From Cupriavidus sp. YR651 (GTDB lineage: Bacteria; Pseudomonadota; Gammaproteobacteria; Burkholderiales; Burkholderiaceae), in NCBI RefSeq assembly GCF_900101625.1, contig NZ_FMYZ01000004.1, positions 185,571 through 249,570 of the forward strand: a stretch of 64,000 bases of DNA. Direction: 5' to 3'. Numbering within the stretch: position 1 is the stretch's first letter; each line of letters starts with the position of its first letter. Positions 8,186 through 16,344 of this stretch are shown here, piece after piece. Below the pieces are notes generated by a model. The model ran no database searches and was not told the DNA's origin. It saw only the letters and a list, made by a program, of their open reading frames with translations. A program made the translations under genes and the position numbers.

Positions 8186-9487
8186 ATGACCGCTCCATAC
8201 GGAAACCCAGACCTTCCCGATTTTTCCGACTCCCCTGTTTCCCCCGACTCCCCTGATTCCCCCGGCCATCGCGCCACCGATCTTCCCGCCGGCCGCACGG
8301 CTGCCGCGGCGCGCAGCCGCACGGCGGACCGCCGCGCCTTGCTGGCGCTGGGCGTGGGCAGCTTCGCCATCGGCACCGGGGAGTTCGTCATCATGGGGTT
8401 GCTGCCCGACGCGGCGCGCGACCTTGCCATTTCGATTCCCGAAGCCGGGCACCTGATCAGCGCCTACGCGCTGGGCGTGGTCATCGGCGCGCCGCTGCTG
8501 GCGGTGCTTGGCGCGCGCTGGCCGCGACGCAAGCTGCTGATCGCGCTGATGAGCGTCTTCGCCCTGGGGAATTTCGCCAGCGCGCTGGCGCTATCGTATG
8601 CGTCGATGATCGTGGCGCGGCTGCTGACCGGCTTTCCGCACGGCACGTACTTCGGCGTGGCGGCGCTGGTCGCCGCCGGGCTGGTTGCGCGCGAGCGTCG
8701 CGCGCAGGCGGTGGGGCTGGTCATGCTGGGGCTGACGGTGGCGACGCTGGTTGGCGTGCCGATCGCGGCCACCATCGGCACCTGGCTGGGATGGCGCGCG
8801 GCGTTCGTGATCGTAGGGGCCATCGGCGTGCTGACGGTGCTGCTGGTCTGGCGCTGGGTGCCGTTCATCCCGGCGGACCGTCACGCCAGCCCGTTGCGCG
8901 AGTTGTCGGCGCTGGCCCGCAAGCAGGTCTGGCTGACGCTGGGCATCGGGGCGATCGGCTTTGGTGGCATGTTTGCCGTGTTCAGCTACATCAAGCCGAC
9001 CATGCTGGAGCTGGCGCATATGCCGGCCAGCGGCATCCCGGTGGTGCTGGCGCTGTTCGGCGTCGGCATGGTGGCGGGCAACCTGGCGGGTGCCAGGCTC
9101 GCCGACAAGGCGCTGATGCCGACGATTGGCGGCGTGCTGGTGTGGTCGGCGCTGGTGCTTGGCGCCTTTGTCTTCACGGCGCCACATCCATGGCTGGCGT
9201 CGGTCAACGTGCTGCTGGTCGGCACCGCGGTCGCGCTCGGGCCGGCCTTGCAGATCCGGCTGATGGACGTCGCCGGTGACGCGCAGACGTTGGCCGCGGC
9301 GCTCAATCACTCCGCCTTCAACATGGCCAACGCGCTCGGGGCATGGCTCGGCGGCGTGACCATCGCCGCCGGTCTCGGGTGGACGTCGACCGGCTGGGTC
9401 GGGCTGCTGCTGGCGCTCGGCGGACTGCTGGTCTATGCGTGGTCGCTGCTTGACGCGAATCGCCGCGAGGCTAGGGTTTTGGCTTAG
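8186..9487 (+). CDS. MFS efflux transporter (DHA1, AraJ-like)
   Basis: This 433-residue protein has 12 predicted membrane helices beginning at about residue 50. The first helix region is LGVGSFAIGTGEFVIMGLLP, with the Gly-Thr-Gly-Glu-Phe pattern of AraJ/YdhP-type drug:H+ antiporters, and ARWPRRK in the loop between helices 2 and 3 is the MFS signature loop. The N-terminal 45 residues are unusual, with SPDSP-type repeats. No good ribosome site precedes the ATG at 8186, so a later start is possible. Its 3' end overlaps the convergent zinc-ribbon protein by 17 bases. The substrate is unknown. Confidence 0.85.
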   Translation: MTAPYGNPDLPDFSDSPVSPDSPDSPGHRATDLPAGRTAAAARSRTADRRALLALGVGSFAIGTGEFVIMGLLPDAARDLAISIPEAGHLISAYALGVVIGAPLLAVLGARWPRRKLLIALMSVFALGNFASALALSYASMIVARLLTGFPHGTYFGVAALVAAGLVARERRAQAVGLVMLGLTVATLVGVPIAATIGTWLGWRAAFVIVGAIGVLTVLLVWRWVPFIPADRHASPLRELSALARKQVWLTLGIGAIGFGGMFAVFSYIKPTMLELAHMPASGIPVVLALFGVGMVAGNLAGARLADKALMPTIGGVLVWSALVLGAFVFTAPHPWLASVNVLLVGTAVALGPALQIRLMDVAGDAQTLAAALNHSAFNMANALGAWLGGVTIAAGLGWTSTGWVGLLLALGGLLVYAWSLLDANRREARVLA

Positions 9488-10604
9488 GGCTGGAAGGGGG
9501 CGTAGGGGCGGAAGCCGGGGCGCGGGCGGGTGAGCCGCGGTTGCGCGCCTGTGCGGCGGACTCGATGACGCGGTGGACGAACTCCAGCTTGGCCACGACC
9601 GGTGGCGACAGCGCAAACGGATAGCTGTCCGGCGCGCCCAGGCTGCGGTTCAGGCTGTTCAGCACATAGGTCAGCGGAAACCAGCGGTTCATCAGGCTGC
9701 GGAAGCTGGCGTCCTCCACCGGAGTCTGATCGGTCAGCGTCGGTTCCTGCGGGCTGTCGGGCCTGAGCACCAGCCCGCATGACACGGCGGTGTCGAGCGT
9801 ATCGACGATGTGCAGGTAGTGGGCCCATGTCTCGGCCCAGTCTTCCCACGGATGCATGGTGGCGTAGGCGCTGACATAGGACGACTGCCAGTCCGCCGGC
9901 GGGCCGTAGTCATAGTGCCACTGCAAGGCGCTGGCATAGTCCGCCCACTCTCCGCCGAACACCTTGCGGAACGGTTCGATCCACGGGGTGTTGGCGATCA
10001 GCCGGCTGAAGTAGAAGTGGCCCACCTCGTGCCGGAAGTGGCCGAGCAGCGTGCGGTACGGCTCCTGCATCGATGCGCGGGTCTGCTCGCGATGCGCGTC
10101 GTCGGCCTCGGCCACGTTGATGACGATGCGGCCATTGTCGTGGCCGGTCAGCACCGGACTGTGCGCATCCTCGTCGGCCAGGAAGTCGAATTGCAGGCCG
10201 GCATCCGGATCGTCGTCGCGGGACACCACGGGCAGGTTGAGCGCCAGCAGCGTGTACAGCAGGCGCCGTTTGGCGGATTCCAGCCGGTACCAGTAGAAGC
10301 GGTTTTCGGGAATGGTCAGGTCGGGAATCGAGTGGGTGAGATTGCACGCTTCGCACATCGAGCCGGCATCCACCGCCGGCACCATCCAGTTGCAGACCGC
10401 CTCCACCTGGTAGTTATGGCAGCGCCTGAACATGGCGCCGGCAGTGTCGGGATGCAGGCTCTTCCATCCGCTGGCGTCGCTGCCCTCGAAGGCCGCGATT
10501 TGCGAGATGCCCGGAATGAAGCCGAGGGTCGCGTTGCAGCGTTCGCATGTGACGTTCTCGAAGAACACCAGATTGCCGCAGCGACTGCAGTGGAAGGTCT
10601 TCAT
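9471..10604 (-). CDS. Zinc-ribbon metallopeptidase-like protein (DUF2248 type)
   Basis: The 377-residue cytosolic protein starts with a zinc ribbon of two CxxC pairs (CSRCGNL, CERCNATL). A second Cys group follows (RRCHNYQ, CNWM, CEACN). The core contains HEVGHFYF, an HExxH-like zincin site (HEVGH), followed by conserved WADYAS and EDWAETWAHYLHI, which could supply the third ligand. This matches the putative zinc-binding metallopeptidase family found widely in proteobacteria; its substrate is not known. The ATG at 10604 has AGGGA upstream, whereas upstream sequence lacks coding character. The C-terminal tail is Pro/Ser-rich and overlaps the MFS gene end. Confidence 0.85.
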   Translation of the reverse strand: MKTFHCSRCGNLVFFENVTCERCNATLGFIPGISQIAAFEGSDASGWKSLHPDTAGAMFRRCHNYQVEAVCNWMVPAVDAGSMCEACNLTHSIPDLTIPENRFYWYRLESAKRRLLYTLLALNLPVVSRDDDPDAGLQFDFLADEDAHSPVLTGHDNGRIVINVAEADDAHREQTRASMQEPYRTLLGHFRHEVGHFYFSRLIANTPWIEPFRKVFGGEWADYASALQWHYDYGPPADWQSSYVSAYATMHPWEDWAETWAHYLHIVDTLDTAVSCGLVLRPDSPQEPTLTDQTPVEDASFRSLMNRWFPLTYVLNSLNRSLGAPDSYPFALSPPVVAKLEFVHRVIESAAQARNRGSPARAPASAPTPPSSPKPKP

Positions 10605-10793
10605 GGTGTGCGTCCCTGCCCGGACCGGGCCGTCGTATGGCGAATCTCGTATTGCGCTTTCCGAATGGTCCGTTGTGCGGGGCGCCTGCGCAATCGGTCG
10701 GATTCCTACATCTGCCGGGCTGCCACGGCAAAACGGGCGCCAGCGGCACATTCTGCGGGCGCCCGGTTGGGCACATGGCGGGGGTCCTGACGC

Positions 10794-11513
10794 CTAGAAG
10801 GTCGAGTTGTCGTCGTTCAGGAAATCGTCGAGCCCGTTGTCCAGCCCCCCGCTATCCACGAAGCCGCTGTCGGACGATCCGTCGCGGCTGGCCAGCGTGG
10901 TGTCGCCATCGTTGCCGTAGAAGTTGTTGACGACGGTTTCCGTCGGCGCCGCGCCGCTGCCCGCCGACTGCCCGAGGAAGCCGCTGCCGTTGCCGCCGCG
11001 ATGGAACAGGTTCTCGATCCCCTGGAACAGGAAGGCGCCGCCGGCAACGCCGGCCGCCGTGGTCGCGATGCTGCCCAGCGTGCTCCCCATGCCGCCGCCG
11101 AGGAAACCGGGGCGGGCGGGTTGGGCCGGCGGGGGCTGGAAGGTGGCCGGCGCCGGAGCGGGCGTCGGCATCGACATCGGCGGCATCGACATTGGCGACT
11201 GTGACGGGCCGCCGGGGCCGGCAGCGGTACGGCCGGCGCTGGCCCCCCATGCATTGTCGCCATCGAGGAAACCGCGCGCGCCGTTGGCCTGTGCCGACTG
11301 CAACTGACCTTGCAGCGATGCAATCTGCGCCCTGGCGGTGGCCAGCGCATGGTCGAGCAGCATCGCGCGCTGCACCAGCAGGTAGGCGGCATCCGGTTGC
11401 CGGGCCACGGCGTCGGCAATCAGCGATGCGGCCTGGGGGTCCTTTGCATCCACCCTGGCTTGCGTCAGCTGGGTCAGGAAGGTTTCGAGCGCTTGCATCT
11501 CTTGGGGGGTCAT
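10794..11513 (-). CDS. DUF2076 family periplasmic-type ligand protein
   Basis: The 239-residue protein begins MTPQEMQALETFLTQL, the conserved start of DUF2076 proteins. The first about 75 residues are helical, with a coiled-coil stretch (ARAQIASLQGQLQSA). A Pro/Met-rich linker follows (about 105-140), then a Gly-rich hydrophobic segment (GSTLGSIATTAAGVAGGAFLFQGIENLF) and an acidic Asn/Asp/Gly-rich tail. Function is unknown; related proteins have been called ABC transporter substrate-like without strong proof. AGGTGA precedes the ATG. Confidence 0.8.
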   Translation of the reverse strand: MTPQEMQALETFLTQLTQARVDAKDPQAASLIADAVARQPDAAYLLVQRAMLLDHALATARAQIASLQGQLQSAQANGARGFLDGDNAWGASAGRTAAGPGGPSQSPMSMPPMSMPTPAPAPATFQPPPAQPARPGFLGGGMGSTLGSIATTAAGVAGGAFLFQGIENLFHRGGNGSGFLGQSAGSGAAPTETVVNNFYGNDGDTTLASRDGSSDSGFVDSGGLDNGLDDFLNDDNSTF

Positions 11514-11613
11514 CGTGTCACCTGATTCGGTTGTGGGACGCCCTCAATCTAAGCGCGCAGACTTAAACCAAACTTAAGAGGCGGGCACCGGTGGGTATTG
11601 TGCCCTGCCCGGC

Positions 11614-12261
11614 TTACTTGCGGACCGGGACGCCGTTGTCGATCACGTCCGCCATGTCGTTGCGCCCCCGTTCGCGCAGGGCATCGCGGGCGCCGTGCCG
11701 GTCCCGCTCGTCCTTGTTCTGGTTGGCCTTGGAGACGGCGACGATGCGGTCGATTTCCACCTCGATGCCGACGATGGCGCCCAGCATCTTGTCGATGTAG
11801 GCCTCGGGCGCGTCGTTCAGCGACCAGGGCCGGGAGCCGTCGGCGGTGGCACGCGCCTCGTGCGTCCGCGTCAGCCGCGTGACGATCTGGCGGACGGCGT
11901 CCTTGTCGTCCCGGATCCGGATGCGGCCGTGGACGTGGACGACCTGGTAGTTCCAGGTCGGCACCTGCTGGTGGGTCTCATGCTTGCTGGGATACCAGTT
12001 GGGCGACACATACGCCTCGGCCCCCTGGAAGATCACCATCACGTCCTGACCGTCCTGGCAGCTTTTCCAGACCGGATTGCCGCGCGCGACGTGGGCCAGC
12101 AGCATGCCGTGAGGGCCCGCCGCCGCCTCGAATTCGAAGGGCAGATGCGTGGCGTCGAGGCCGTTCGGTCCATGCGTGACCAGCGCGCCAAGCGGATGAC
12201 CGGTGATGACCCGGTGGATCTCGTCGACACGGGTTTCCTGAAAAAACGATGGGGCGTACAT
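11614..12261 (-). CDS. PaiB-like FMN-binding negative regulator
   Basis: The 215-residue protein matches the FMN-binding split-barrel family of Bacillus PaiB: MYAPSFFQETR at the start, HPLGALVTH, HLPFEF and the central VIFQGAEAYVSPNWYPSKHE segment are typical. PaiB-type proteins bind flavin or haem and are linked to protease and stress control. AGGAAA lies just before the ATG at 12261. It is divergent from the MocR-type regulator, with a palindrome-rich 106-base gap, so that regulator probably controls it. Confidence 0.88.
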   Translation of the reverse strand: MYAPSFFQETRVDEIHRVITGHPLGALVTHGPNGLDATHLPFEFEAAAGPHGMLLAHVARGNPVWKSCQDGQDVMVIFQGAEAYVSPNWYPSKHETHQQVPTWNYQVVHVHGRIRIRDDKDAVRQIVTRLTRTHEARATADGSRPWSLNDAPEAYIDKMLGAIVGIEVEIDRIVAVSKANQNKDERDRHGARDALRERGRNDMADVIDNGVPVRK

Positions 12262-12323
12262 CTGTCGTTTCCTGTTGGGGGATTCGGGCGGATTGTGATG
12301 CGCACGCTGCGGCCATGCGCTAT

Positions 12324-12341
12324 GTACTATCATCATAGTAC
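12324..12341. promoter_or_regulatory. Palindromic operator candidate between PaiB-like and MocR genes
   Basis: GTACTAT (12324-12330) and ATAGTAC (12335-12341) form a perfect inverted repeat with a 4-base spacer. Its place in the middle of the divergent promoter region fits binding by the adjacent MocR-type regulator. Confidence 0.5.
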
Positions 12342-12351
12342 GAACATGAAG

Positions 12352-12367
12352 TTTGTCATAGGACAAA
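12352..12367 (+). promoter_or_regulatory. Palindrome covering the ribosome site of the MocR gene
   Basis: TTTGTC (12352-12357) and GACAAA (12362-12367) form an inverted repeat that ends at the ATG and includes the AGGA ribosome site. It could be a second operator for autoregulation or an RNA hairpin limiting translation. Confidence 0.45.
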
Positions 12368-13669
12368 ATGACGATCACGGGAAAATCCGCGGCGGAGATC
12401 TTCGACAGCATTCGCTTGCAGGTGCAAACCGGCAAGCTGCCGCCGGGGGCCGCGTTGCCTCCGGTACGGGATTTGGCGGCGGCGCTGGAAGTCAATCGGA
12501 ACACCGTCGCCGCCGCGTACAAGCGGCTGACGGCAACCGGGCTGGCACGGGCGCAAGGGCGGCTGGGCACGACCATCGCCGACCAGAACGCGCCCGGCGA
12601 ACAGGAGGGGCAGAACTTCGATTCCCCGCTGGCGGATCTGGCCAGCGGCAATCCCAATCCCGACTGGCTGCCCGATCCGACTCGCCTGCTGGCGCGCGAC
12701 GACTATCGGCCCCGGCTGTATGGCGAGCCGACGGTCAGCGACGCCCTGGAGGCGCTGGCGCGCCGGTGGTTCGACTCCGACTGCCCCGCCGGCTATCGAA
12801 TCGACATGACGCATGGCGCCGTGGATGCGATCGAGCGGCTGGTGGCCGTCCATCTGGTCACGGGCGATGGCGTCGCCGTCGAGGATCCCTGCTTTCTCGG
12901 CACCATCAATGCGCTGCGGCTGGCCGGCATGCATGCGATTGGCGTCGAGACGGATGCGGAGGGGATGCGCCCCGAGTCGCTGGAGCGGGTGTTGTCGGCA
13001 GGGGCGCAGGCGGTGCTGATCACGCCGCGCGCGCAGAACCCGACCGGCTGCAGCCTGAGCGCGGCGCGTGCCGACGCGCTACGCGCGGTGCTGGCGAAGT
13101 TTCCGAACGTGCTGGCCATCGCCGACGACCATTTCGCGCTGCTCGCGGACGCGCCTTACGCCAGCGTCATCCCGGCGTCCACATGGCGATGGGCGCTGAT
13201 CCGGTCCATGTCGAAGGCGCTGGGGCCGGACCTGCGCGTCGCGTTTGTCGCGTCGGATACCGCGACGTCGGACCGGCTGCGTGCGCGGCTTGCGCCCGGG
13301 ATGACCTGGGTCAGCCATTTGCTGCAGGACATCGTGGGTGCGTGCCTGACCTCGCCGGAGGTGGCGACGATCATCGGCGAGGCCAAGGCGCAGTACACGC
13401 GCCGCCGCAACGAGCTTGCCGATGCGCTGCGCAGCCGGAATATTCCGGTGCCGCCGCTTGCCGATGGCTTCAACGTCTGGCTTCCGGTGGAGATGGATGC
13501 CACGGCGCTGGCGCACAGCCTGGCCAGACGGGGCTGGCTGGTCCGCAGCGCCCAGGCGTTCGCGGTGCACACGCCGATCCATGCCATCCGCATCACGGTA
13601 TCGGCCCTGAAGGATGGTGAGGCCGACCGGCTGGCCGCGGATGTACGCCGGTGTCTTGACGGCGGCTGA
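12368..13669 (+). CDS. MocR/PtsJ-like transcriptional regulator with aminotransferase domain
   Basis: The 433-residue protein has a GntR-type winged helix (about 1-70; LPPVRDLAAALEVNRNTVAAAYKRL) joined to a fold-type I aminotransferase domain. The PLP site is visible: NPTG at 224-227, D253/D254 and Lys283 in SMSKALGPDLR. Such MocR regulators sense PLP or an amine; the sequence is closest in feel to PtsJ of enterics, linked to vitamin B6 genes. Here it is divergent from a PaiB-like flavoprotein gene, its likely target. Its 3' end meets a terminator hairpin shared with the peroxiredoxin gene. Confidence 0.9.
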   Translation: MTITGKSAAEIFDSIRLQVQTGKLPPGAALPPVRDLAAALEVNRNTVAAAYKRLTATGLARAQGRLGTTIADQNAPGEQEGQNFDSPLADLASGNPNPDWLPDPTRLLARDDYRPRLYGEPTVSDALEALARRWFDSDCPAGYRIDMTHGAVDAIERLVAVHLVTGDGVAVEDPCFLGTINALRLAGMHAIGVETDAEGMRPESLERVLSAGAQAVLITPRAQNPTGCSLSAARADALRAVLAKFPNVLAIADDHFALLADAPYASVIPASTWRWALIRSMSKALGPDLRVAFVASDTATSDRLRARLAPGMTWVSHLLQDIVGACLTSPEVATIIGEAKAQYTRRRNELADALRSRNIPVPPLADGFNVWLPVEMDATALAHSLARRGWLVRSAQAFAVHTPIHAIRITVSALKDGEADRLAADVRRCLDGG

Positions 13670-13675
13670 GGTCGA

Positions 13676-13705
13676 AGGGCCGCCAGCCCATTGGCCGGCG
13701 GCCCT
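13676..13705. terminator. Bidirectional terminator hairpin
   Basis: AGGGCCGCC (13676-13684) pairs with GGCGGCCCT (13697-13705) around a 12-base loop, between the convergent MocR and peroxiredoxin genes. No T-run is present on either side. Confidence 0.55.
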
Positions 13706-13726
13706 CCACGGCAGCCCTCCACGGCA
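13701..13726. repeat. 13-bp direct repeat pair
   Basis: GCCCTCCACGGCA occurs twice back to back (13701-13713 and 13714-13726), partly overlapping the terminator stem. This is likely a slippage duplication. Confidence 0.7.
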
Positions 13727-13741
13727 ACCTGCCACCGTGCC

Positions 13742-14431
13742 CTACCTGACCCCCTGCACGACCTGCACGCCCTGTGCGCGGCGCAGCACCGGCAGCAGTT
13801 CGGTCGGGTCCGGGCGGAACGTGTAGTCCGGATTCACCTCCGCATAGAGGATCGTGCCGTCCTGGCCGATCACGTACCGGGCCGGCATCGGCAAGGTCCA
13901 GCTTTCGTCGCCATTGAAGGCGGGCAGGTTGTTTCCGAGCCCCTTGTACAGGTCGATCAGTTCGGGCGGCAGCGCAAAGCGAAGCCCGAAGGCCGCCGCG
14001 ACGCTGTTGCGCGTGTCGCTGAGGATCGGAAACTCCAGCTGGTTGACGCGCACGGCCTTGCGGCTGTTGACCGCGTTCTGCGGGGAGATGGCGACGAGAT
14101 TCGCCCCCAGCTCCCGGATCGGCCCCAGCACTTCCTGCAGCGCCTGGAGCTCGATGTTGCAGTACGGGCACCAGACCCCACGGTAGAAGCTGATGACGAG
14201 CGGGCCCTGGGTCAGCAGTACCTCCGATGCCACCAGCTGGCCGCTGGCGTCCGCCAGCGCAAACGTTGGCGCGCGGTCGCCGGCGGCCAGCGCGCGCGCC
14301 GCCTGCCCCGAGGCAATCAGGGCTTCCGTCGCGCGTTGCATGACCGGGTGGATCTCCGGCGGCGCGAAGTAGGGCGCCTTGCCCGCGCGGAAGTCGGCCT
14401 TGAAGGCGTCGAGTTTGTCTTGCAGCGACAT
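13742..14431 (-). CDS. Peroxiredoxin-like (AhpC/TSA family) protein
   Basis: The 229-residue thioredoxin-fold protein has Cys88 and Cys91 in the redox motif FYRGVWCPYCN, close to the peroxiredoxin-like family that reduces peroxides or disulphides. There is no signal peptide, so it is cytosolic. GAGAGGA precedes the ATG. It follows an SDR gene on the same strand with a gap of 32 bases, so the two probably form one transcript controlled by the divergent LysR gene. Confidence 0.88.
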   Translation of the reverse strand: MSLQDKLDAFKADFRAGKAPYFAPPEIHPVMQRATEALIASGQAARALAAGDRAPTFALADASGQLVASEVLLTQGPLVISFYRGVWCPYCNIELQALQEVLGPIRELGANLVAISPQNAVNSRKAVRVNQLEFPILSDTRNSVAAAFGLRFALPPELIDLYKGLGNNLPAFNGDESWTLPMPARYVIGQDGTILYAEVNPDYTFRPDPTELLPVLRRAQGVQVVQGVR

Positions 14432-14463
14432 GGCTGTTCCTCTCTCTTCGGCGGATGGCGGGA

Positions 14464-15201
14464 TCAGACCTGCGCCACGCCGCCATCGACAAACAACTCG
14501 ATGCCGGAGATGAAGGCGCTGTCGTCGGAGGCCAGGAACAGCGCGGCCTTCGCCAGGTCGTCGCCGGTGCCCAGGCGGCCGGCCGGCGTATTGGCGGCGA
14601 GCGCGGCCTTGGTTTCCTCGTCCAGCAGGCCGTCGAGCCCCGGCGTCTGCGTATGGCCCGGCGACAGGACGTTGACGCGGATGCTGCGCGGCTTCAGGTC
14701 GACGATCCAGCTGCGGGCGAACGACCGGATGGCCGCCTTGGTCGCGTTGTAGACGGAGAACGACGGGAAGCCCTTGAGCGAGGCAATGGAGCCCGTCAGG
14801 ATGACCGACGCGCCGTTCACCAGCAGCGGCAGGGCCTTCTGCACCGTGAAGAGCGTGCCGCGCACGTTGGTGTCGAACGTCTTGTCGAAGTGTTCCTCGG
14901 TGATCTCGCCAAAGGTGCCGAGTTCGTAGAAGCCTGCATTGGCGAACAACACGTCGAGGCGGCCTGCCTTGGCCCGGATCTCGGCGTAGACGCGGTCCAG
15001 GTCGGCGAGCTTGCCGGCGTCGGCCTGGATGGCGACGGCACCGTGGCCGATTTCCGCCACAGCCTTGTCGAGTGCCGTCTGGCGGCGGCCCGTGATGAAC
15101 ACGCGGGCGCCTTCGCTTGCGAAGCGCCTGGCCGTGGCCAGGCCGATGCCGGCACTGCCACCGGTGACGAGAGCGATTTTTCCTTCCAGTTTGCGAGACA
15201 T
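14464..15201 (-). CDS. Short-chain dehydrogenase/reductase (SDR)
   Basis: The 245-residue classical SDR has the cofactor motif TGGSAGIG (13-20), NAG at 88-90, Asn112, and the catalytic set Ser138, Tyr151 and Lys155 (YNATK). The Arg-Arg after the second strand (GRRQ, 38-41) suggests NADPH preference. It oxidises or reduces an unknown alcohol or ketone in the cytosol. GGAA precedes the ATG. It is the first gene of a pair with the peroxiredoxin and is divergent from a LysR regulator. Confidence 0.9.
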   Translation of the reverse strand: MSRKLEGKIALVTGGSAGIGLATARRFASEGARVFITGRRQTALDKAVAEIGHGAVAIQADAGKLADLDRVYAEIRAKAGRLDVLFANAGFYELGTFGEITEEHFDKTFDTNVRGTLFTVQKALPLLVNGASVILTGSIASLKGFPSFSVYNATKAAIRSFARSWIVDLKPRSIRVNVLSPGHTQTPGLDGLLDEETKAALAANTPAGRLGTGDDLAKAALFLASDDSAFISGIELFVDGGVAQV

Positions 15202-15303
15202 GATGATTTCCTTTGTTTGGGACGGGCCCCGGCTGGGGCGCCTTGGAAGGAAGAGTAGGGGGGCGCGCGGGATGGCAGTAGACGGTGCGAGGGACTAAGA
15301 GTT

Positions 15304-15318
15304 ATTCCCGGCCGGAAT
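15304..15318. promoter_or_regulatory. LysR-type operator candidate
   Basis: ATTCC (15304-15308) and GGAAT (15314-15318) flank a CGGCC centre, giving a dyad between the divergent SDR and LysR starts. Size and position fit a LysR binding site; the arms are short, so this is tentative. Confidence 0.35.
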
Positions 15319-15404
15319 GGCGCGGCGCGGATGCCGGCGGCGGTAGACTGTGTGCCTGCCGCGCCGCGTCCGCTGGCGGCGCAAAAAAGACCGGGAGACA
15401 GGAC

Positions 15405-16304
15405 TTGGACAAGATGGTGGCGATGGAAACGCTGGTGGCCGTGGTCGAGGCCGGGTCCTTCTCCGGGGCGGCGCGCCTGCTGGAAGTCGGCCAGCCTGCC
15501 GTGTCGAAGACCGTCGCCCAGCTGGAGGAACAACTCGGCGTGCGCCTGTTGATCCGGTCGACCCGTGGGCTGACGCCAACGGAGGCCGGCACGCGTTTCT
15601 ATGAACACGCCAGACGCGCCATCGAGGCCGCGCAGGAAGCGGAAATGGCCGCCAGGGGGTCCGACGCCCAACTGACCGGCCGCCTGCGGGTCAGCGCGGC
15701 GGTCACTTTCGCCCGCATGCACGTGGTGCCCTATCTCGGGCGGTTTCTCGCCGAACATCCGCAGCTCTCCGTCGACGTGCTGCTGGAAGATGGCAACGTC
15801 GACCTGATGGCGCTGGGCGTGGATGTGGCCCTGCGGATGGGCAATCTGGGGGATTCGTCGATGACGGCGCGGCGCATCGCGCAGAGCCGCCGCGTGGTGC
15901 TGGGCAGCCCCCGGTATTTCGAGCAGGCCGGCGAGCCGATGTCGCCCGCGGACCTGGCATCGCACCAGGCCATTGTCTATGACCGGCAGGGCGGCGGCAC
16001 GACCTGGGCGTTCCGGCATGGCAGCACGGAGATATCGGTGGAAGTCTCCGGCCGTCTGCGCGTGACGGCGGCGGAGGGCGTGCGCGCCGCGGTTCTCGGC
16101 GATCTGGGCGTGGCCATCGCGTCCGAATGGATGTTCGCCCCCGAGATCGCCAGCGGAGCCGTCAGGCCGGTGCTGACGGAATGGACGCTGCCGGCGGTGG
16201 ACCTGTGGGCCGTGTTCCCGGCGGGCCGGCTGCCCGGCGCGAAGGCCCGCGCCTTCGTCGCCTTCGTCGAGGCCACGCTCAGGGATGCCCCGGGCCAGGG
16301 CTGA
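15405..16304 (+). CDS. LysR-family transcriptional regulator
   Basis: The 299-residue protein has an N-terminal winged helix-turn-helix (AVVEAGSFSGAARLLEVGQPAVSKTVAQLEEQLG) and a periplasmic-binding-like sensor domain. I choose the TTG at 15405 because GGGAGACAGG sits just before it and the resulting start MDKMVAMETL matches related LysR proteins; the ATG at 15414 is the alternative. It belongs to the CrgA-like subgroup and is divergent from the SDR/peroxiredoxin pair, its likely target. Confidence 0.88.
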   Translation: MDKMVAMETLVAVVEAGSFSGAARLLEVGQPAVSKTVAQLEEQLGVRLLIRSTRGLTPTEAGTRFYEHARRAIEAAQEAEMAARGSDAQLTGRLRVSAAVTFARMHVVPYLGRFLAEHPQLSVDVLLEDGNVDLMALGVDVALRMGNLGDSSMTARRIAQSRRVVLGSPRYFEQAGEPMSPADLASHQAIVYDRQGGGTTWAFRHGSTEISVEVSGRLRVTAAEGVRAAVLGDLGVAIASEWMFAPEIASGAVRPVLTEWTLPAVDLWAVFPAGRLPGAKARAFVAFVEATLRDAPGQG

Positions 16305-16344
16305 CCGCTCGCATGGCCAGGTGCCCGGGGCTAGGTGCCGATGA

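Noticed and set aside
8591..9616. Minus-strand frame antisense to the MFS transporter
   Set aside because: High-GC DNA opens such frames; the product is Arg/His/Gln-rich and has no domain, while the plus strand encodes a clear transporter.
13691..14752. Plus-strand frame over the peroxiredoxin gene
   Set aside because: The minus strand carries the CPYC peroxiredoxin and SDR; the plus product is a low-complexity shadow.
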